Below, piece by piece: positions 1-7,304 of a stretch of 8,767 nt of DNA. Position numbers and translations under genes: made by a program. Position 1 is the first letter of the stretch; the number at the start of each line of letters is the position of its first letter. Under the pieces are notes generated by a model. The model searched no databases. It was not told the origin of the DNA and saw only the letters and a list, made by a program, of their open reading frames with translations. The DNA is taken from assembly GCA_964580865.1 (NCBI GenBank), contig CAZONM010000256.1, positions 1 to 8,767 on the forward strand, given 5' to 3'. Source of the DNA: JACOUT01 sp964580865. GTDB taxonomy: Bacteria; Myxococcota; UBA727; VGSZ01.

Positions 1-513
1 GTGCTCGACGCCGTGCGGCGCCGCGCGCGCGATGCGTTCTCGGTGATGGAGGTGGCGGCGTGGAGCGCGCGTGCGCGCCTGGCGCGCGCGCGCGAGGCGT
101 CGGGTGCGGCGCGCGACCGCCTGATCCGAACGGCGGTGGCGCGGGCACGTGAGGCCGCGCGCCTCGGCGAGCAGCACGGGTACCTCTCGGGCCAGGTGTT
201 GGGCATGGCCACCGTGGGCGAGGCCATGCTCCTCGAGGGCGACGGGGGACAGGCGCTGGCGTGGACGCAGCGGGCCGCCGAGCTGCTCGACGATCGCGCG
301 GCGACGTCGCTGCCGGTGGAGGACGTCTTGTTGGCGTGGGCGGGCGCGCTGACGGCACTGGGCGACCACGACGAGGCCGACGGCGTGCTGCGGCGCGCAT
401 GCGCTCTCCTGCACGAGCGCGCCGATCGGCTCCCGCCCGCGGCCCGAGAGCTGTTCTGGTCGGTGCCCGTGCGCCGGACGTTGAGGTCGCGTGCGCCCGA
501 GGGCGCCTCCTAG
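1..513 (+). CDS. C-terminal part of a TPR-like helical protein (5' end outside window)
   Basis: The frame is open from the first base to a TAG at 511-513, giving 170 residues. The GTG at base 1 is simply the first codon visible and need not be the start. The protein is almost entirely alpha-helical and rich in Ala, Arg, Leu and Glu. It shows TPR-like helix pairs at about residues 40-65 (ARAREAARLGEQHGYLSGQ), 67-95 (GEAMLLEGDGGQALAWTQRA) and 105-137 (AWAGALTALGDHDEADGVLR). The tail (AARELFWSVPVRRTL) resembles the end of TPR regions in large myxobacterial Ser/Thr-kinase or AAA-type signalling proteins, which often finish with a similar F/W-x-x-VP-x-x-R motif. That family link is inferred from memory of the motif. 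The catalytic part, if any, lies upstream of the window, so function cannot be assigned. The gene converges on the NHL lipoprotein gene. Confidence 0.6.
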   Translation: MLDAVRRRARDAFSVMEVAAWSARARLARAREASGAARDRLIRTAVARAREAARLGEQHGYLSGQVLGMATVGEAMLLEGDGGQALAWTQRAAELLDDRAATSLPVEDVLLAWAGALTALGDHDEADGVLRRACALLHERADRLPPAARELFWSVPVRRTLRSRAPEGAS

Positions 514-517
514 AGCC

Positions 518-534
518 CCGATCGACCTGATCGG
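518..534 (+). terminator. Small hairpin just after the TPR-like gene
   Basis: CCGATC (518-523) pairs perfectly with GATCGG (529-534) across a 5-base loop, starting 5 bases after the stop codon at 511-513. There is no T-tract behind it, so it is at best a GC-type or protein-assisted terminator. A 6-bp stem can also arise by chance in such sequence. Confidence 0.25.
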
Positions 535-642
535 TGTTCGAGGACGACCTGCTCATTCGCGGTGGCGCGCTTGCCGGCGCCGGGAGCCGGCCCCGTGCGC
601 GCACCGCCCTCCGCGTCCTCGTCGGTGGGCGCGCGGCCCCAT

Positions 643-660
643 CACCGCCAGATCGCGGTG
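643..660 (-). terminator. Hairpin just downstream of the NHL lipoprotein stop
   Basis: CACCGC (643-648) and GCGGTG (655-660) form a perfect 6-bp stem with a 6-base loop. It begins 4 bases beyond the stop codon of the minus-strand NHL gene (665-667). The gap between the two convergent genes (514-664) therefore has one small hairpin close to each stop codon. Neither has a U-tract, so termination activity is inferred from position only. Confidence 0.3.
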
Positions 661-664
661 CACG

Positions 665-2698
665 TCACGGCGGCGTCAGGCTGGTCACGCGCCACACAGC
701 GGTGTCCGCCAGGATCACCAGGTCGTCGCCGGCCGGCGCCACGTCTTGCGGGGCGAGCAACGTGGCGTCAGCGATGGGCACCGGCACGGTGGTGGGCAGG
801 CCACCCGCCGACACGCCGTTGCCCACCAGGAGCCGCGAGGTGCCGTCGGCGAGCTCCACCACGCGCAGCACGTTGCCGCCCTCCTCGGCGACGTACAGGC
901 GACTACCGTTCGCGCTCGCGGCGAGCCCGCTCGGCAGCGAGAGCGCCGCGAAGGATGGCGGGCCGCCCACGGCGCCCGCCAGACCGTCGGAGCCGAGCAG
1001 CGTGCTGGTGGCGCCGCCGGGCAGCTCGATGCGCCGCAGCGTGTGGGCCTCGTAGTCGGTGACGTACAGTGCGTCGCCCGCGCGCGCCAGGCCCACGGGT
1101 ACGCGGAAGCGCGCGTCGGCGGCGCTGCCGTCGACGTGGTCGGCCTCGCCGTAGCGTCCCGCCAGCGTCGTGACGGCGCCGTCGGCGCGTTCGATGCGGC
1201 GCACCACGGCGCCGCCGGAGTCGGCGACGTAGAGCGCCTCGTCGTCGAGGGCCAGCTCCCACGGCTCGGCGAAGCTCGCGTCGCCGGCCGCGCCGTCGCG
1301 CCCGCCGCGTGCGCCGCTGCCCGCGAACGTCGCCACCGCACCCTGGTCGAGATCGATGGCGCGGATCTTCTGGTTGCCGGCGTCGGCGACGAAGAGCGTG
1401 CGCGCGGTGGCGTCGAGCGCCAGCCCGGTGGGCGACGACAGGCGCGCATCGTCGAAGGCTCCGTCGCGATCGCCCTCGCGCTCGGGACCGCCCACCAGCG
1501 TGCGCACCGTGCGCTCCACCAGGTCCACCACGCGCACCGCGTGGTTGTCGGTGTCGGTCAGGTAGGCCGTGCGCTGGTCGTCGTCGACGGCGACGGAGGT
1601 GGGACGCACGAAGCGCGCCTCGGCGCCGGGCCCGTCGACGAAGCCGTACGGTGCGCGCGGGCCCGCGACGTGGGTCACCTGCGCGCCCACCGCTGCGTCG
1701 AGGTCGATGCGTAAGAGCGCGTTGCCGAGGTCCATCCACAGCGCGGCGCGCTCGCCGGGGATCGCCACGGGGCTCGCGAACGTGCCGCCCAAGCCGCGCG
1801 CCACCGTGGTCACGCTCGCCCCGTCGAGGTCAAGGGTGCGCACGGCGCCATCGAAGCCGCCGAACAAGAGCGTGCGGCCCATGAGCGCGACGCCTTGCGG
1901 CATGTCGAGGCGCGCGACGAGGACGGCCCCGTCGGTGTCGCCGGCGTCGCCCGCCACGCCGGCGATCGTGGTCACCGCGCCGGTCGCGACGTCGACGGCG
2001 CGCAGCGTGTTGTTGAACGTGTCGGCCACGTAGAGCACGCCGCCCGCCTCGTCGAGCGCGAGGCCGCCCGGCCCGTCGAAGCGCGCGGCGGGGCCCACGC
2101 CATCGTCGTCACCGGCGCCGGCGCCGCCCGCCAGCGTGGTGACGCCGCCGGTCGCGAGGTCCACGACGCGCACGGCGTCGTTGAGCCGATCGGTGACGTA
2201 GAGCGCGCCGCGGGTGACGTCGAGCTCGAGGTCGTGCAGCAGGAAGTCGAAGCGCGCGATTGCGGCGTCGCCGTCGACGTAGCCGGCGCGGTAGCAGTCG
2301 CCGGCGAGCACGGCGGCCGGGCCGTCGGGCGGCAGCACGCGGACGCAGGTGGCGTCGCCGACGTACACCGTACCCTCGCGCCCGGTGATGCCGCGCGGCT
2401 CGAGCAGGTCGGGCGAGCGCAGGAGGGTGGTGACCGCGCTGGTCGCGAGGTCGACGGCCCGCATGCTGACGCTGAAGGTGTCGCTGACGAGCGCGCGCGC
2501 GCCGTCGACGCCGATGGCGGCGGGGCCGTTGAAGCGCGCGGCGCCGCCCACGCCGTCGGCGATACCGCCGCTGGTCTCGCCCGCGATGACCTCGACCGTG
2601 TCGAGCTCGATCTCCGCGGGTGGCGGTGGCGGTGCCTCGCTCGGGCATGCGAGGCACCAGAGCAACGCGAGCGCGGGTGCGGCCGCACGGACGTCCAT
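665..2698 (-). CDS. NHL-repeat beta-propeller lipoprotein, about 12 blades
   Basis: A 677-residue secreted protein. The ATG at 2698 is preferred because GGGAG lies 5 bases upstream; an in-frame ATG at 2710 would add four residues and has a weaker Shine-Dalgarno site. The N-terminus (MDVRAAAPALALLWCLAC) looks like a lipoprotein signal with lipid Cys18, although Cys rather than Leu at -3 is not classical. A Pro-rich linker (PPPPP, 23-27) follows. From about residue 54 onward I count 12 repeats of the NHL pattern ARF-x-x-P-x-G-L-A-L-D ... LYVAD ... N-x-x-R-x-VDL-x-T-G-x-VTTLAG. They fall into two sets of six (about 54-346 and 361-674), consistent with two six-bladed propellers; blades 5, 6 and 12 are degenerate. 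The N-terminal strand TVEVIAG matches the last strand of a blade and could close a propeller. NHL propellers bind proteins, RNA or small ligands, and some are lyases; no catalytic signature was recognised. The gene lies 45 bases after the DUF2231-like gene, probably in one operon. Confidence 0.88.
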   Translation of the reverse strand: MDVRAAAPALALLWCLACPSEAPPPPPAEIELDTVEVIAGETSGGIADGVGGAARFNGPAAIGVDGARALVSDTFSVSMRAVDLATSAVTTLLRSPDLLEPRGITGREGTVYVGDATCVRVLPPDGPAAVLAGDCYRAGYVDGDAAIARFDFLLHDLELDVTRGALYVTDRLNDAVRVVDLATGGVTTLAGGAGAGDDDGVGPAARFDGPGGLALDEAGGVLYVADTFNNTLRAVDVATGAVTTIAGVAGDAGDTDGAVLVARLDMPQGVALMGRTLLFGGFDGAVRTLDLDGASVTTVARGLGGTFASPVAIPGERAALWMDLGNALLRIDLDAAVGAQVTHVAGPRAPYGFVDGPGAEARFVRPTSVAVDDDQRTAYLTDTDNHAVRVVDLVERTVRTLVGGPEREGDRDGAFDDARLSSPTGLALDATARTLFVADAGNQKIRAIDLDQGAVATFAGSGARGGRDGAAGDASFAEPWELALDDEALYVADSGGAVVRRIERADGAVTTLAGRYGEADHVDGSAADARFRVPVGLARAGDALYVTDYEAHTLRRIELPGGATSTLLGSDGLAGAVGGPPSFAALSLPSGLAASANGSRLYVAEEGGNVLRVVELADGTSRLLVGNGVSAGGLPTTVPVPIADATLLAPQDVAPAGDDLVILADTAVWRVTSLTPP

Positions 2699-2703
2699 CG
2701 GCG

Positions 2704-2708
2704 CTCCC
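2704..2708 (-). promoter_or_regulatory. Ribosome binding site for the NHL lipoprotein
   Basis: On the minus strand this reads GGGAG, 5 bases before the ATG at 2698. It favours that start over the ATG at 2710, which lies within the same stretch and has only GGTGG in front of it. Confidence 0.55.
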
Positions 2709-2743
2709 ATGCCACCGCGGCCTTGCAGCCGAAAGGGGGGCGC

Positions 2744-3268
2744 TCAGTCGTCGTCGTGGTGGTCGCCCTTCGCGGCCCCGTCCGGCGCGGCGCCCGCGGG
2801 TGCGGCCCCGCTCCCCACGTGCGCCTGCGCCGCACCGTGCCGGTACACCAGCGCGCCGCCCTCCTGCCCGGTGCGATAGCCGAGCGCCAGGACGAGCACG
2901 GTGCCGAGCGCGGCGGCGCCCGCCACGGGGAGCCCGGCCGCGCGCTTGGCCAGCGCCGCCGCCGCCACCATCGCCAGGAGCACGGCCCCGCTCACCGCCG
3001 TGAACAGCTGCGCGGCCTCCTCGTGCTCCTCGATGTGCTGCTCGGCGACCACGCGCTCGACTACCTCCTCGTCGGCCTCGCCCGTGCGCAGCGACATCAC
3101 GGCCGAGACCACCAAGACGGCCTGCAGGAGCGCCGCGATGATCCAGGCCCGCGCGGGGAGCCAGCCGCGCCACCAGGCGAGCGCCAAGCCGCCGGCCACC
3201 AGCGGCATGAGCACGGCCAACGCCATGGGGAGGTGGACGACCTTCGGGTGAAACAGCAGTGACTCCAT
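2744..3268 (-). CDS. DUF2231-like four-helix membrane protein
   Basis: A 174-residue integral membrane protein. The ATG at 3268 is chosen because AGGAG sits 7 bases upstream and because the family hallmark begins just after it; the frame stays open further upstream but without such a site. Residues 7-14 (HPKVVHLP) match the DUF2231 opening HPxxVHFP. Four hydrophobic segments lie at about 12-33, 40-60, 88-108 and 113-131. An acidic loop with His79 and His82 (EQHIEEHEE) precedes helix 3, and the motif YRTGQEGGALVYRHG (131-145) is typical of the family's end. The C-terminal tail (about 150-174) is Ala/Gly/Pro-rich and ends in HHDDD, a possible metal-binding stretch. Biochemical function in this family is not established to my knowledge; conserved histidines make haem or metal binding conceivable, which is inference. 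It is the first gene of a unit with the NHL lipoprotein and is divergent from the LuxR-type gene. Confidence 0.82.
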   Translation of the reverse strand: MESLLFHPKVVHLPMALAVLMPLVAGGLALAWWRGWLPARAWIIAALLQAVLVVSAVMSLRTGEADEEVVERVVAEQHIEEHEEAAQLFTAVSGAVLLAMVAAAALAKRAAGLPVAGAAALGTVLVLALGYRTGQEGGALVYRHGAAQAHVGSGAAPAGAAPDGAAKGDHHDDD

Positions 3269-3275
3269 GACGGCT

Positions 3276-3280
3276 CTCCT
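3276..3280 (-). promoter_or_regulatory. Strong ribosome binding site for the DUF2231-like gene
   Basis: The minus strand reads AGGAG, 7 bases before the ATG at 3268. It fixes the start against longer in-frame alternatives reaching to 3316. Confidence 0.75.
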
Positions 3281-3374
3281 TGTGCGCGTCCGCGCGACGG
3301 CGGCCACGTGCGGCACCCTACCCGCGTCCCTCGATCAGGCCCAGCTGCCAGATGTGATAGGCGAGAGGAAAGCG

Positions 3375-3379
3375 CGGAG
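3375..3379 (+). promoter_or_regulatory. Ribosome binding site for the LuxR-type gene
   Basis: CGGAG ends 7 bases before the GTG at 3387. This is the reason for choosing that start rather than the frame's first ATG at 3267, which would overlap the start of the divergent gene. Confidence 0.6.
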
Positions 3380-3386
3380 TATCAAC

Positions 3387-3956
3387 GTGTTGCATGACGA
3401 CCACCTGCCATCCGACAGACGCGCGCTCGCGCTGGCGTTGGCGGGGTTCGTCGCCGTGGCGCTGCTCGTGGGGATCGACGTGGCGGCCGATCTGGCCGAG
3501 GGCACCCGCCTCGGCCACGTGGTCACGGAGCTCGCCGTGATCCTCATCGGGGTCGCGGGAGCTGGCCTTTCGGTGGGGCGCCTCGCGGCCATCGTGCGCC
3601 TGGCGCGCACCGCGCGCGCCGAGGCCGCGGAGCTCGCCGCGCGCCTCCAAGAGAGCGAGGCTGACGCCGCGCGCTGGCGCGAGGAGTCCAAGGACATCCT
3701 GCGCGGCCTCGGCGCCGCGCTGGACAAGCAGTTCGAGCGCTGGGCGCTCTCGCCCGCCGAGCGCGAGGTGGCCCTGCTGCTCCTCAAGGGCTTGAGCCAC
3801 AAGGAGATCGGTGAGGTGCGCTCCATCGGCGAGGCCACGGCGCGCCAGCAAGCGCGCGCCGTGTACCGCAAGGCGGGGCTCTCGGGGCGCGCCGACCTGG
3901 CCGCGTTCTTCCTCGAGGACCTGCTGCCCGCGGCGGACCAGCGCGAGCCCGGCTGA
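3387..3956 (+). CDS. Membrane-anchored LuxR-type helix-turn-helix regulator
   Basis: The protein is 189 residues from a GTG with CGGAG 7 bases upstream; TTG at 3390 is an alternative. Two hydrophobic segments (about 12-33 and 45-67) predict a membrane hairpin. A charged, Ala/Glu/Arg-rich coiled coil follows (about 70-115), then a LuxR-type HTH domain (about 118-180). The scaffold is LSPAEREVALLLLKGLSHKEI, here split as LSPAEREVALL and LLKGLSHKEI, followed by EATARQQARAVYRKAGLSGRAD. This variant recognition helix (TARQQARAVYRK instead of the usual TVKTHVSNILRK) and the tail LAAFFLEDLL mark a known subgroup of small LuxR-HTH proteins. No receiver or ligand-binding domain is present, so signalling must come through the membrane segments, the coiled coil or a partner. 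Its position suggests it regulates itself and the divergent DUF2231/NHL unit; this is inference. Confidence 0.82.
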   Translation: MLHDDHLPSDRRALALALAGFVAVALLVGIDVAADLAEGTRLGHVVTELAVILIGVAGAGLSVGRLAAIVRLARTARAEAAELAARLQESEADAARWREESKDILRGLGAALDKQFERWALSPAEREVALLLLKGLSHKEIGEVRSIGEATARQQARAVYRKAGLSGRADLAAFFLEDLLPAADQREPG

Positions 3957-3958
3957 CG

Positions 3959-3971
3959 GCCGATCGACGGC
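3959..3971. terminator. Tiny hairpin between two convergent genes
   Basis: GCCG (3959-3962) pairs with CGGC (3968-3971) over a 5-base loop. It fills the 15-base gap between the stop codon of the LuxR-type gene (3954-3956) and that of the MAPEG gene (3972-3974). The stop-codon regions CTGA and TCAG are also complementary, with an internal mismatch. The stem is short and has no T-tract, so support is weak. Confidence 0.2.
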
Positions 3972-4385
3972 TCAGGCGAGCGCGCGCGCGAGCCCCACCA
4001 TCCACCACGCGAGGATCCCGAGCTGCACGGCGAAGAACGTGAAGCGCACGACCACCACGGGGTTGGCCGTCGACACCAGGTGCGCGCACGACTGCGCCAC
4101 GCGAGCGCCGAGGTAGAGCAGCGCCAGCGCCTCGGTCACCTCGGTGCGACCGGTCACGAGCGCGAGGCCGAGCACCGCCACCGCGATCGGCAGGTTCTCC
4201 ACGCAGTTGGCGTGCGCGCGCACGATGCGCCCGCCGAGCGGCGACACGTCGGTGCCGGCGGGGGAGAAGCTGTTGGGCGCGCGCTTGCCCGTGAGCGTGA
4301 GCGTGGCGCGGTGGGCCACGATGGCGACCAACAGCGCGAGGGTCCAGGCGGCGAAGCCGAGCAAGGCGAGCGCGCTATGGGTCAT
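3972..4385 (-). CDS. MAPEG family membrane protein
   Basis: A 137-residue membrane protein of the MAPEG superfamily (membrane-associated proteins in eicosanoid and glutathione metabolism), which usually form trimers in the membrane. Hydrophobic helices lie at about 5-27, 62-78, 84-104 and 108-133. The diagnostic motif RIVRAHANCVENLPI (residues 53-67) contains the R-x-H-x-N-x-x-E-N signature. The helix ending FTFFAVQLGILAWWMVG is also typical. In studied MAPEG enzymes this region contributes to glutathione binding, but many bacterial members have no known substrate and none is assigned here. The ATG at 4385 overlaps the tetR stop codon as ATGA, indicating an operon with coupled translation. 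The likely regulator is that TetR protein, possibly responding to a lipophilic or electrophilic compound (inference). Confidence 0.85.
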   Translation of the reverse strand: MTHSALALLGFAAWTLALLVAIVAHRATLTLTGKRAPNSFSPAGTDVSPLGGRIVRAHANCVENLPIAVAVLGLALVTGRTEVTEALALLYLGARVAQSCAHLVSTANPVVVVRFTFFAVQLGILAWWMVGLARALA

Positions 4386-5071
4386 GCGCCACGCTCGGGC
4401 GCTGCGTCGCGAGGAGGCAAGCCGCAGAGCACGCGCACCTGAGCCAGCACGGCCGCGCGGCGCGCCGTCAGGCCGCGCCCTTGATGCAGCGGGGCGCCGA
4501 GGAACGGCTCCACGAAGTCGGCGGCGGCGAAGGCGAACAGGTGCAGCCCCGCGATGGAGACCGCCAGCTGCCGCGCGTCGCTCCGGGCGAACGCCCCATC
4601 TCCCATCCCGGTCGCGAGGAACTCCGCCGTCAGCTCGAGGATCTCCGACACGCGCTTGGCCCCCGCGCCCGAGAGGTACGGCCCGTGGCCCACCAGCTCG
4701 CTCAGGAACAGGCGCGCCACCGCCGGGCGCGCGCTCAGGTAGTCGCACACGAGCGTGCCCAGGCGGTCGAGGCGCTCGGCGAACCCGCCGTCGTCGAGCC
4801 GCGCAGCGGCCACCAGCGCCATCATGGCGCTGGTGTCTTCCTCCAGCACCGCGTCGTAGAGCGCGGCCTTGGTGGGGAAGTGGTAGTAGAGCGCGGCCTT
4901 GGTCACGCCCACCCGCTCCGCCACCTCGCGCAGGCTGGCGCCCTCGTAGCCGCGCTGCGCGATGAGGTCGCGGGCGGCGGTCACGATGGCGCCGGCGGGG
5001 ATCGGGTCGGTCGGGCGTCCCGGCCGCCGTCGGCGCCCGGGCGGTCGCTTGATCGACGTCGTTCGTGCCAT
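4382..5071 (-). CDS. TetR/AcrR family transcriptional regulator
   Basis: A 229-residue repressor-type protein. After a basic N-terminal arm (KRPPGRRRRPGRP, 8-20) comes a TetR HTH at about 27-74, including ARDLIAQRGYEGASLREVA and GVTKAALYYHFPTKAALYDA. The GVTKAALYYHF recognition helix is characteristic. Residues from about 80 to 229 form the helical ligand-binding and dimer region, too divergent to name a ligand. The extended Arg-rich arm may add minor-groove contacts. The start ATG at 5071 lacks a clear Shine-Dalgarno site. The gene overlaps the MAPEG gene by 4 bases and is divergent from the hydrolase lipoprotein; the AT-rich near-palindrome at 5154-5174 is the natural candidate operator. 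Autoregulation and control of MAPEG are inferred from this arrangement. Confidence 0.9.
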   Translation of the reverse strand: MARTTSIKRPPGRRRRPGRPTDPIPAGAIVTAARDLIAQRGYEGASLREVAERVGVTKAALYYHFPTKAALYDAVLEEDTSAMMALVAAARLDDGGFAERLDRLGTLVCDYLSARPAVARLFLSELVGHGPYLSGAGAKRVSEILELTAEFLATGMGDGAFARSDARQLAVSIAGLHLFAFAAADFVEPFLGAPLHQGRGLTARRAAVLAQVRVLCGLPPRDAAPERGA

Positions 5072-5153
5072 GCCGGCACGCTACCGCCAAAGCCAGTGAC
5101 GCGGGGATTCCGCCTTCGCGACGGGTCGCTGCGCAGCCGGATCCGCCTTCCAT

Positions 5154-5174
5154 ATTAGCCATAAGGCTGATAAT
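5154..5174. promoter_or_regulatory. AT-rich near-palindrome; candidate TetR operator and promoter
   Basis: TTAGCC (5155-5160) and GGCTGA (5165-5170) pair at 5 of 6 positions around ATAA, inside an island (5151-5175) far richer in A and T than its surroundings. On the + strand GATAAT (5169-5174) could be a -10 element, placing transcription start within a few bases of the ATG at 5184 (a nearly leaderless mRNA, fitting the lack of a Shine-Dalgarno site). On the - strand TAATAT (5157-5152) could serve tetR. No good -35 box is visible. The operator role is inferred from the divergent tetR gene 83 bases away. Confidence 0.4.
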
Positions 5175-5183
5175 CGTCGGCTC

Positions 5184-6284
<1,101 letters not shown>

Positions 6285-6342
6285 CGCGGCCGCGCGCGCG
6301 TTCCCCGGTGACGACGCCCGCGCGCCGCGCTAACCGCGGCCC

Positions 6343-7302
6343 GTGCCGCGCAGCCGCCGCATCGCGCTCGTCGATCACCCGCACGTCGTCATCGCGCGCG
6401 GCAACAACGGCGATCCGGTGTTCTTCGACGATCGCGACTACCAGGCATACCTCGAGCTCGTGCGCGAGCTGGTGCGCGACCAGCTGTGCGTGCTCTACGC
6501 GTGGTGCCTCACCAAGAACGCCGTGCGCCTGGTGGTGGCGCCGCGCCGCATCGGCCTCGCGCAGGCCGTGCAGCGCCTCCACGGCAGCCACGCCCGCCGC
6601 ATCAACCAGCGGCGCGGGCGCACGGGTCACCTCTTCGAGGGGCGCTTTCGCTCGCTCATCATCCCCGAGGCCAAGCTGGCCGAGGCCGTTCGCTGGGTGC
6701 ACCTGTGGCCGGTGCGCGACGGGCGCGTGCGGCGCGCCGAGAGCTGGCCGTGGTCGAGCCACCGCGCCTACACCGCCCGCGGCGACGAGTGGGGCGACCT
6801 GGTCGACGCCTGGCGCGTGCTCGAGCGCTACGCCGCCACGCTGCCCGCCGCGCAGCGCGCGTTCGCGCGCTTCGTCGAGGCCGGCGCCCTCGACAACGAC
6901 GAGCTACCCATCGAGCAGGTCATCGCCGGCGTGGGCGGCGATCGCAAGTTCGCCGAGAGCGTGCTGGCCGAGGCCGGCGTGGTGTGGCGCGGCCGACGTC
7001 GGCCGGCGCTCCCCACGCTGGCGCGGCGGGTGTCGCTGCTGATGAACGTCCACGTCGACGACGTCACCAGCGCAGCGCGCCAGCAGGACCTGGTGATGGC
7101 GCGCCGCCTGCTCGCCACCTCGGCCGTGCGCCAGGCGGGTCGCACCGTCACCGAGGTGGCCGACTTCCTCGGTCGCGACAAGGGGCAGGTGAGCCGCTTG
7201 GTGCAGCAGGGCATGAGCCAGATGCGCACCGACGAGGGCTTCCGCACCTTGCTCGAGGCCATGCGCCAGCGCGGCGCGCATGCCGCGCCCACGGTGGAGT
7301 GA
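6343..7302 (+). CDS. Transposase-like (IS200/RAYT type) protein with DnaA-like C-terminal domain, catalytic residues lost
   Basis: A 319-residue protein. The GTG at 6343 is the first start after an in-frame TAA at 6331 and gives the typical MPRSRR opening. Residues 7-145 follow the Y1/IS200-like fold of REP-associated tyrosine transposases: HPHVVIARGNNGDPVFFDD, QRLHGSHARRINQRRGRTGH, LFEGRF, PVR and SWPWSSHRAY. At the HUH position, normally CLMPNHVHL, it reads CLTKNAVRL, so both metal-binding histidines are replaced (Ala60, Arg62). At the catalytic tyrosine, normally RYVELNPVR, it reads RWVHLWPVR (Trp118, Trp122). Residues 223-290 resemble the DnaA C-terminal DNA-binding domain (RRVSLLMNVHVDDVTSAAR, then VTEVADFLGRDKGQVSRLV), an appendage known in some transposases of this kind. 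The frame is intact, so this looks like a domesticated DNA-binding protein rather than a decaying one. No terminal repeats or REP-like palindromes were recognised nearby. The sialidase-like gene starts 2 bases after its stop. Confidence 0.85.
   Translation: MPRSRRIALVDHPHVVIARGNNGDPVFFDDRDYQAYLELVRELVRDQLCVLYAWCLTKNAVRLVVAPRRIGLAQAVQRLHGSHARRINQRRGRTGHLFEGRFRSLIIPEAKLAEAVRWVHLWPVRDGRVRRAESWPWSSHRAYTARGDEWGDLVDAWRVLERYAATLPAAQRAFARFVEAGALDNDELPIEQVIAGVGGDRKFAESVLAEAGVVWRGRRRPALPTLARRVSLLMNVHVDDVTSAARQQDLVMARRLLATSAVRQAGRTVTEVADFLGRDKGQVSRLVQQGMSQMRTDEGFRTLLEAMRQRGAHAAPTVE
7293..7299 (+). promoter_or_regulatory. Ribosome binding site of the sialidase-like gene inside the end of the transposase-like gene
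   Basis: GGTGGAG ends 5 bases before the ATG at 7305 and lies in the last codons of the upstream gene. It fixes the start and implies co-transcription with termination-reinitiation possible. Confidence 0.65.
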
Positions 7303-7304
7303 CC

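Larger units (their letters stand above)
3269..3386. promoter_or_regulatory. Divergent intergenic region (DUF2231/NHL unit and LuxR-type regulator)
   Basis: These 118 bases separate two divergently read start codons and should contain both promoters. I see a CACGTG palindrome at 3305-3310 and a less GC-rich stretch around 3351-3390, but no convincing sigma-70 -35/-10 pair on either strand. The regulatory role is inferred from gene arrangement. Confidence 0.45.

Noticed and set aside
491..1714. Long plus-strand open frame (407 codons) opposite the NHL gene
   Set aside because: It is an Arg/Ala/His/Gly-rich, low-complexity translation antisense to a clear repeat protein. Such shadow frames are expected in very GC-rich DNA.
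665..2698. Recurrent DNA motif (GTCGGCGACGTAGAG-like) considered as a tandem DNA repeat or CRISPR-like array
   Set aside because: The copies recur at blade spacing and encode the conserved LYV(A/T)D strand of NHL repeats, so they reflect protein repeats. Spacing is irregular and the copies are not identical.
1895..3262. Plus-strand open frame of 455 codons
   Set aside because: It runs antisense across both the NHL and DUF2231-like genes, has shadow-type composition (Arg, Ala, Gly, His, Val) and no recognisable domain.
3267..3386. Extended N-terminus of the LuxR-type protein from ATG 3267
   Set aside because: It would overlap the divergent DUF2231-like start and use up the whole promoter region. 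The GTG at 3387 has a good ribosome binding site, and the added residues look non-coding.
6285..6342. GC-rich palindromes (including GCGGCCGC) before the transposase-like gene, considered as REP elements
   Set aside because: The inverted arms are imperfect CG-alternating sequence likely by chance here. No GTAG/GGAG-type tetranucleotide foot and no matching copy after the gene were seen.
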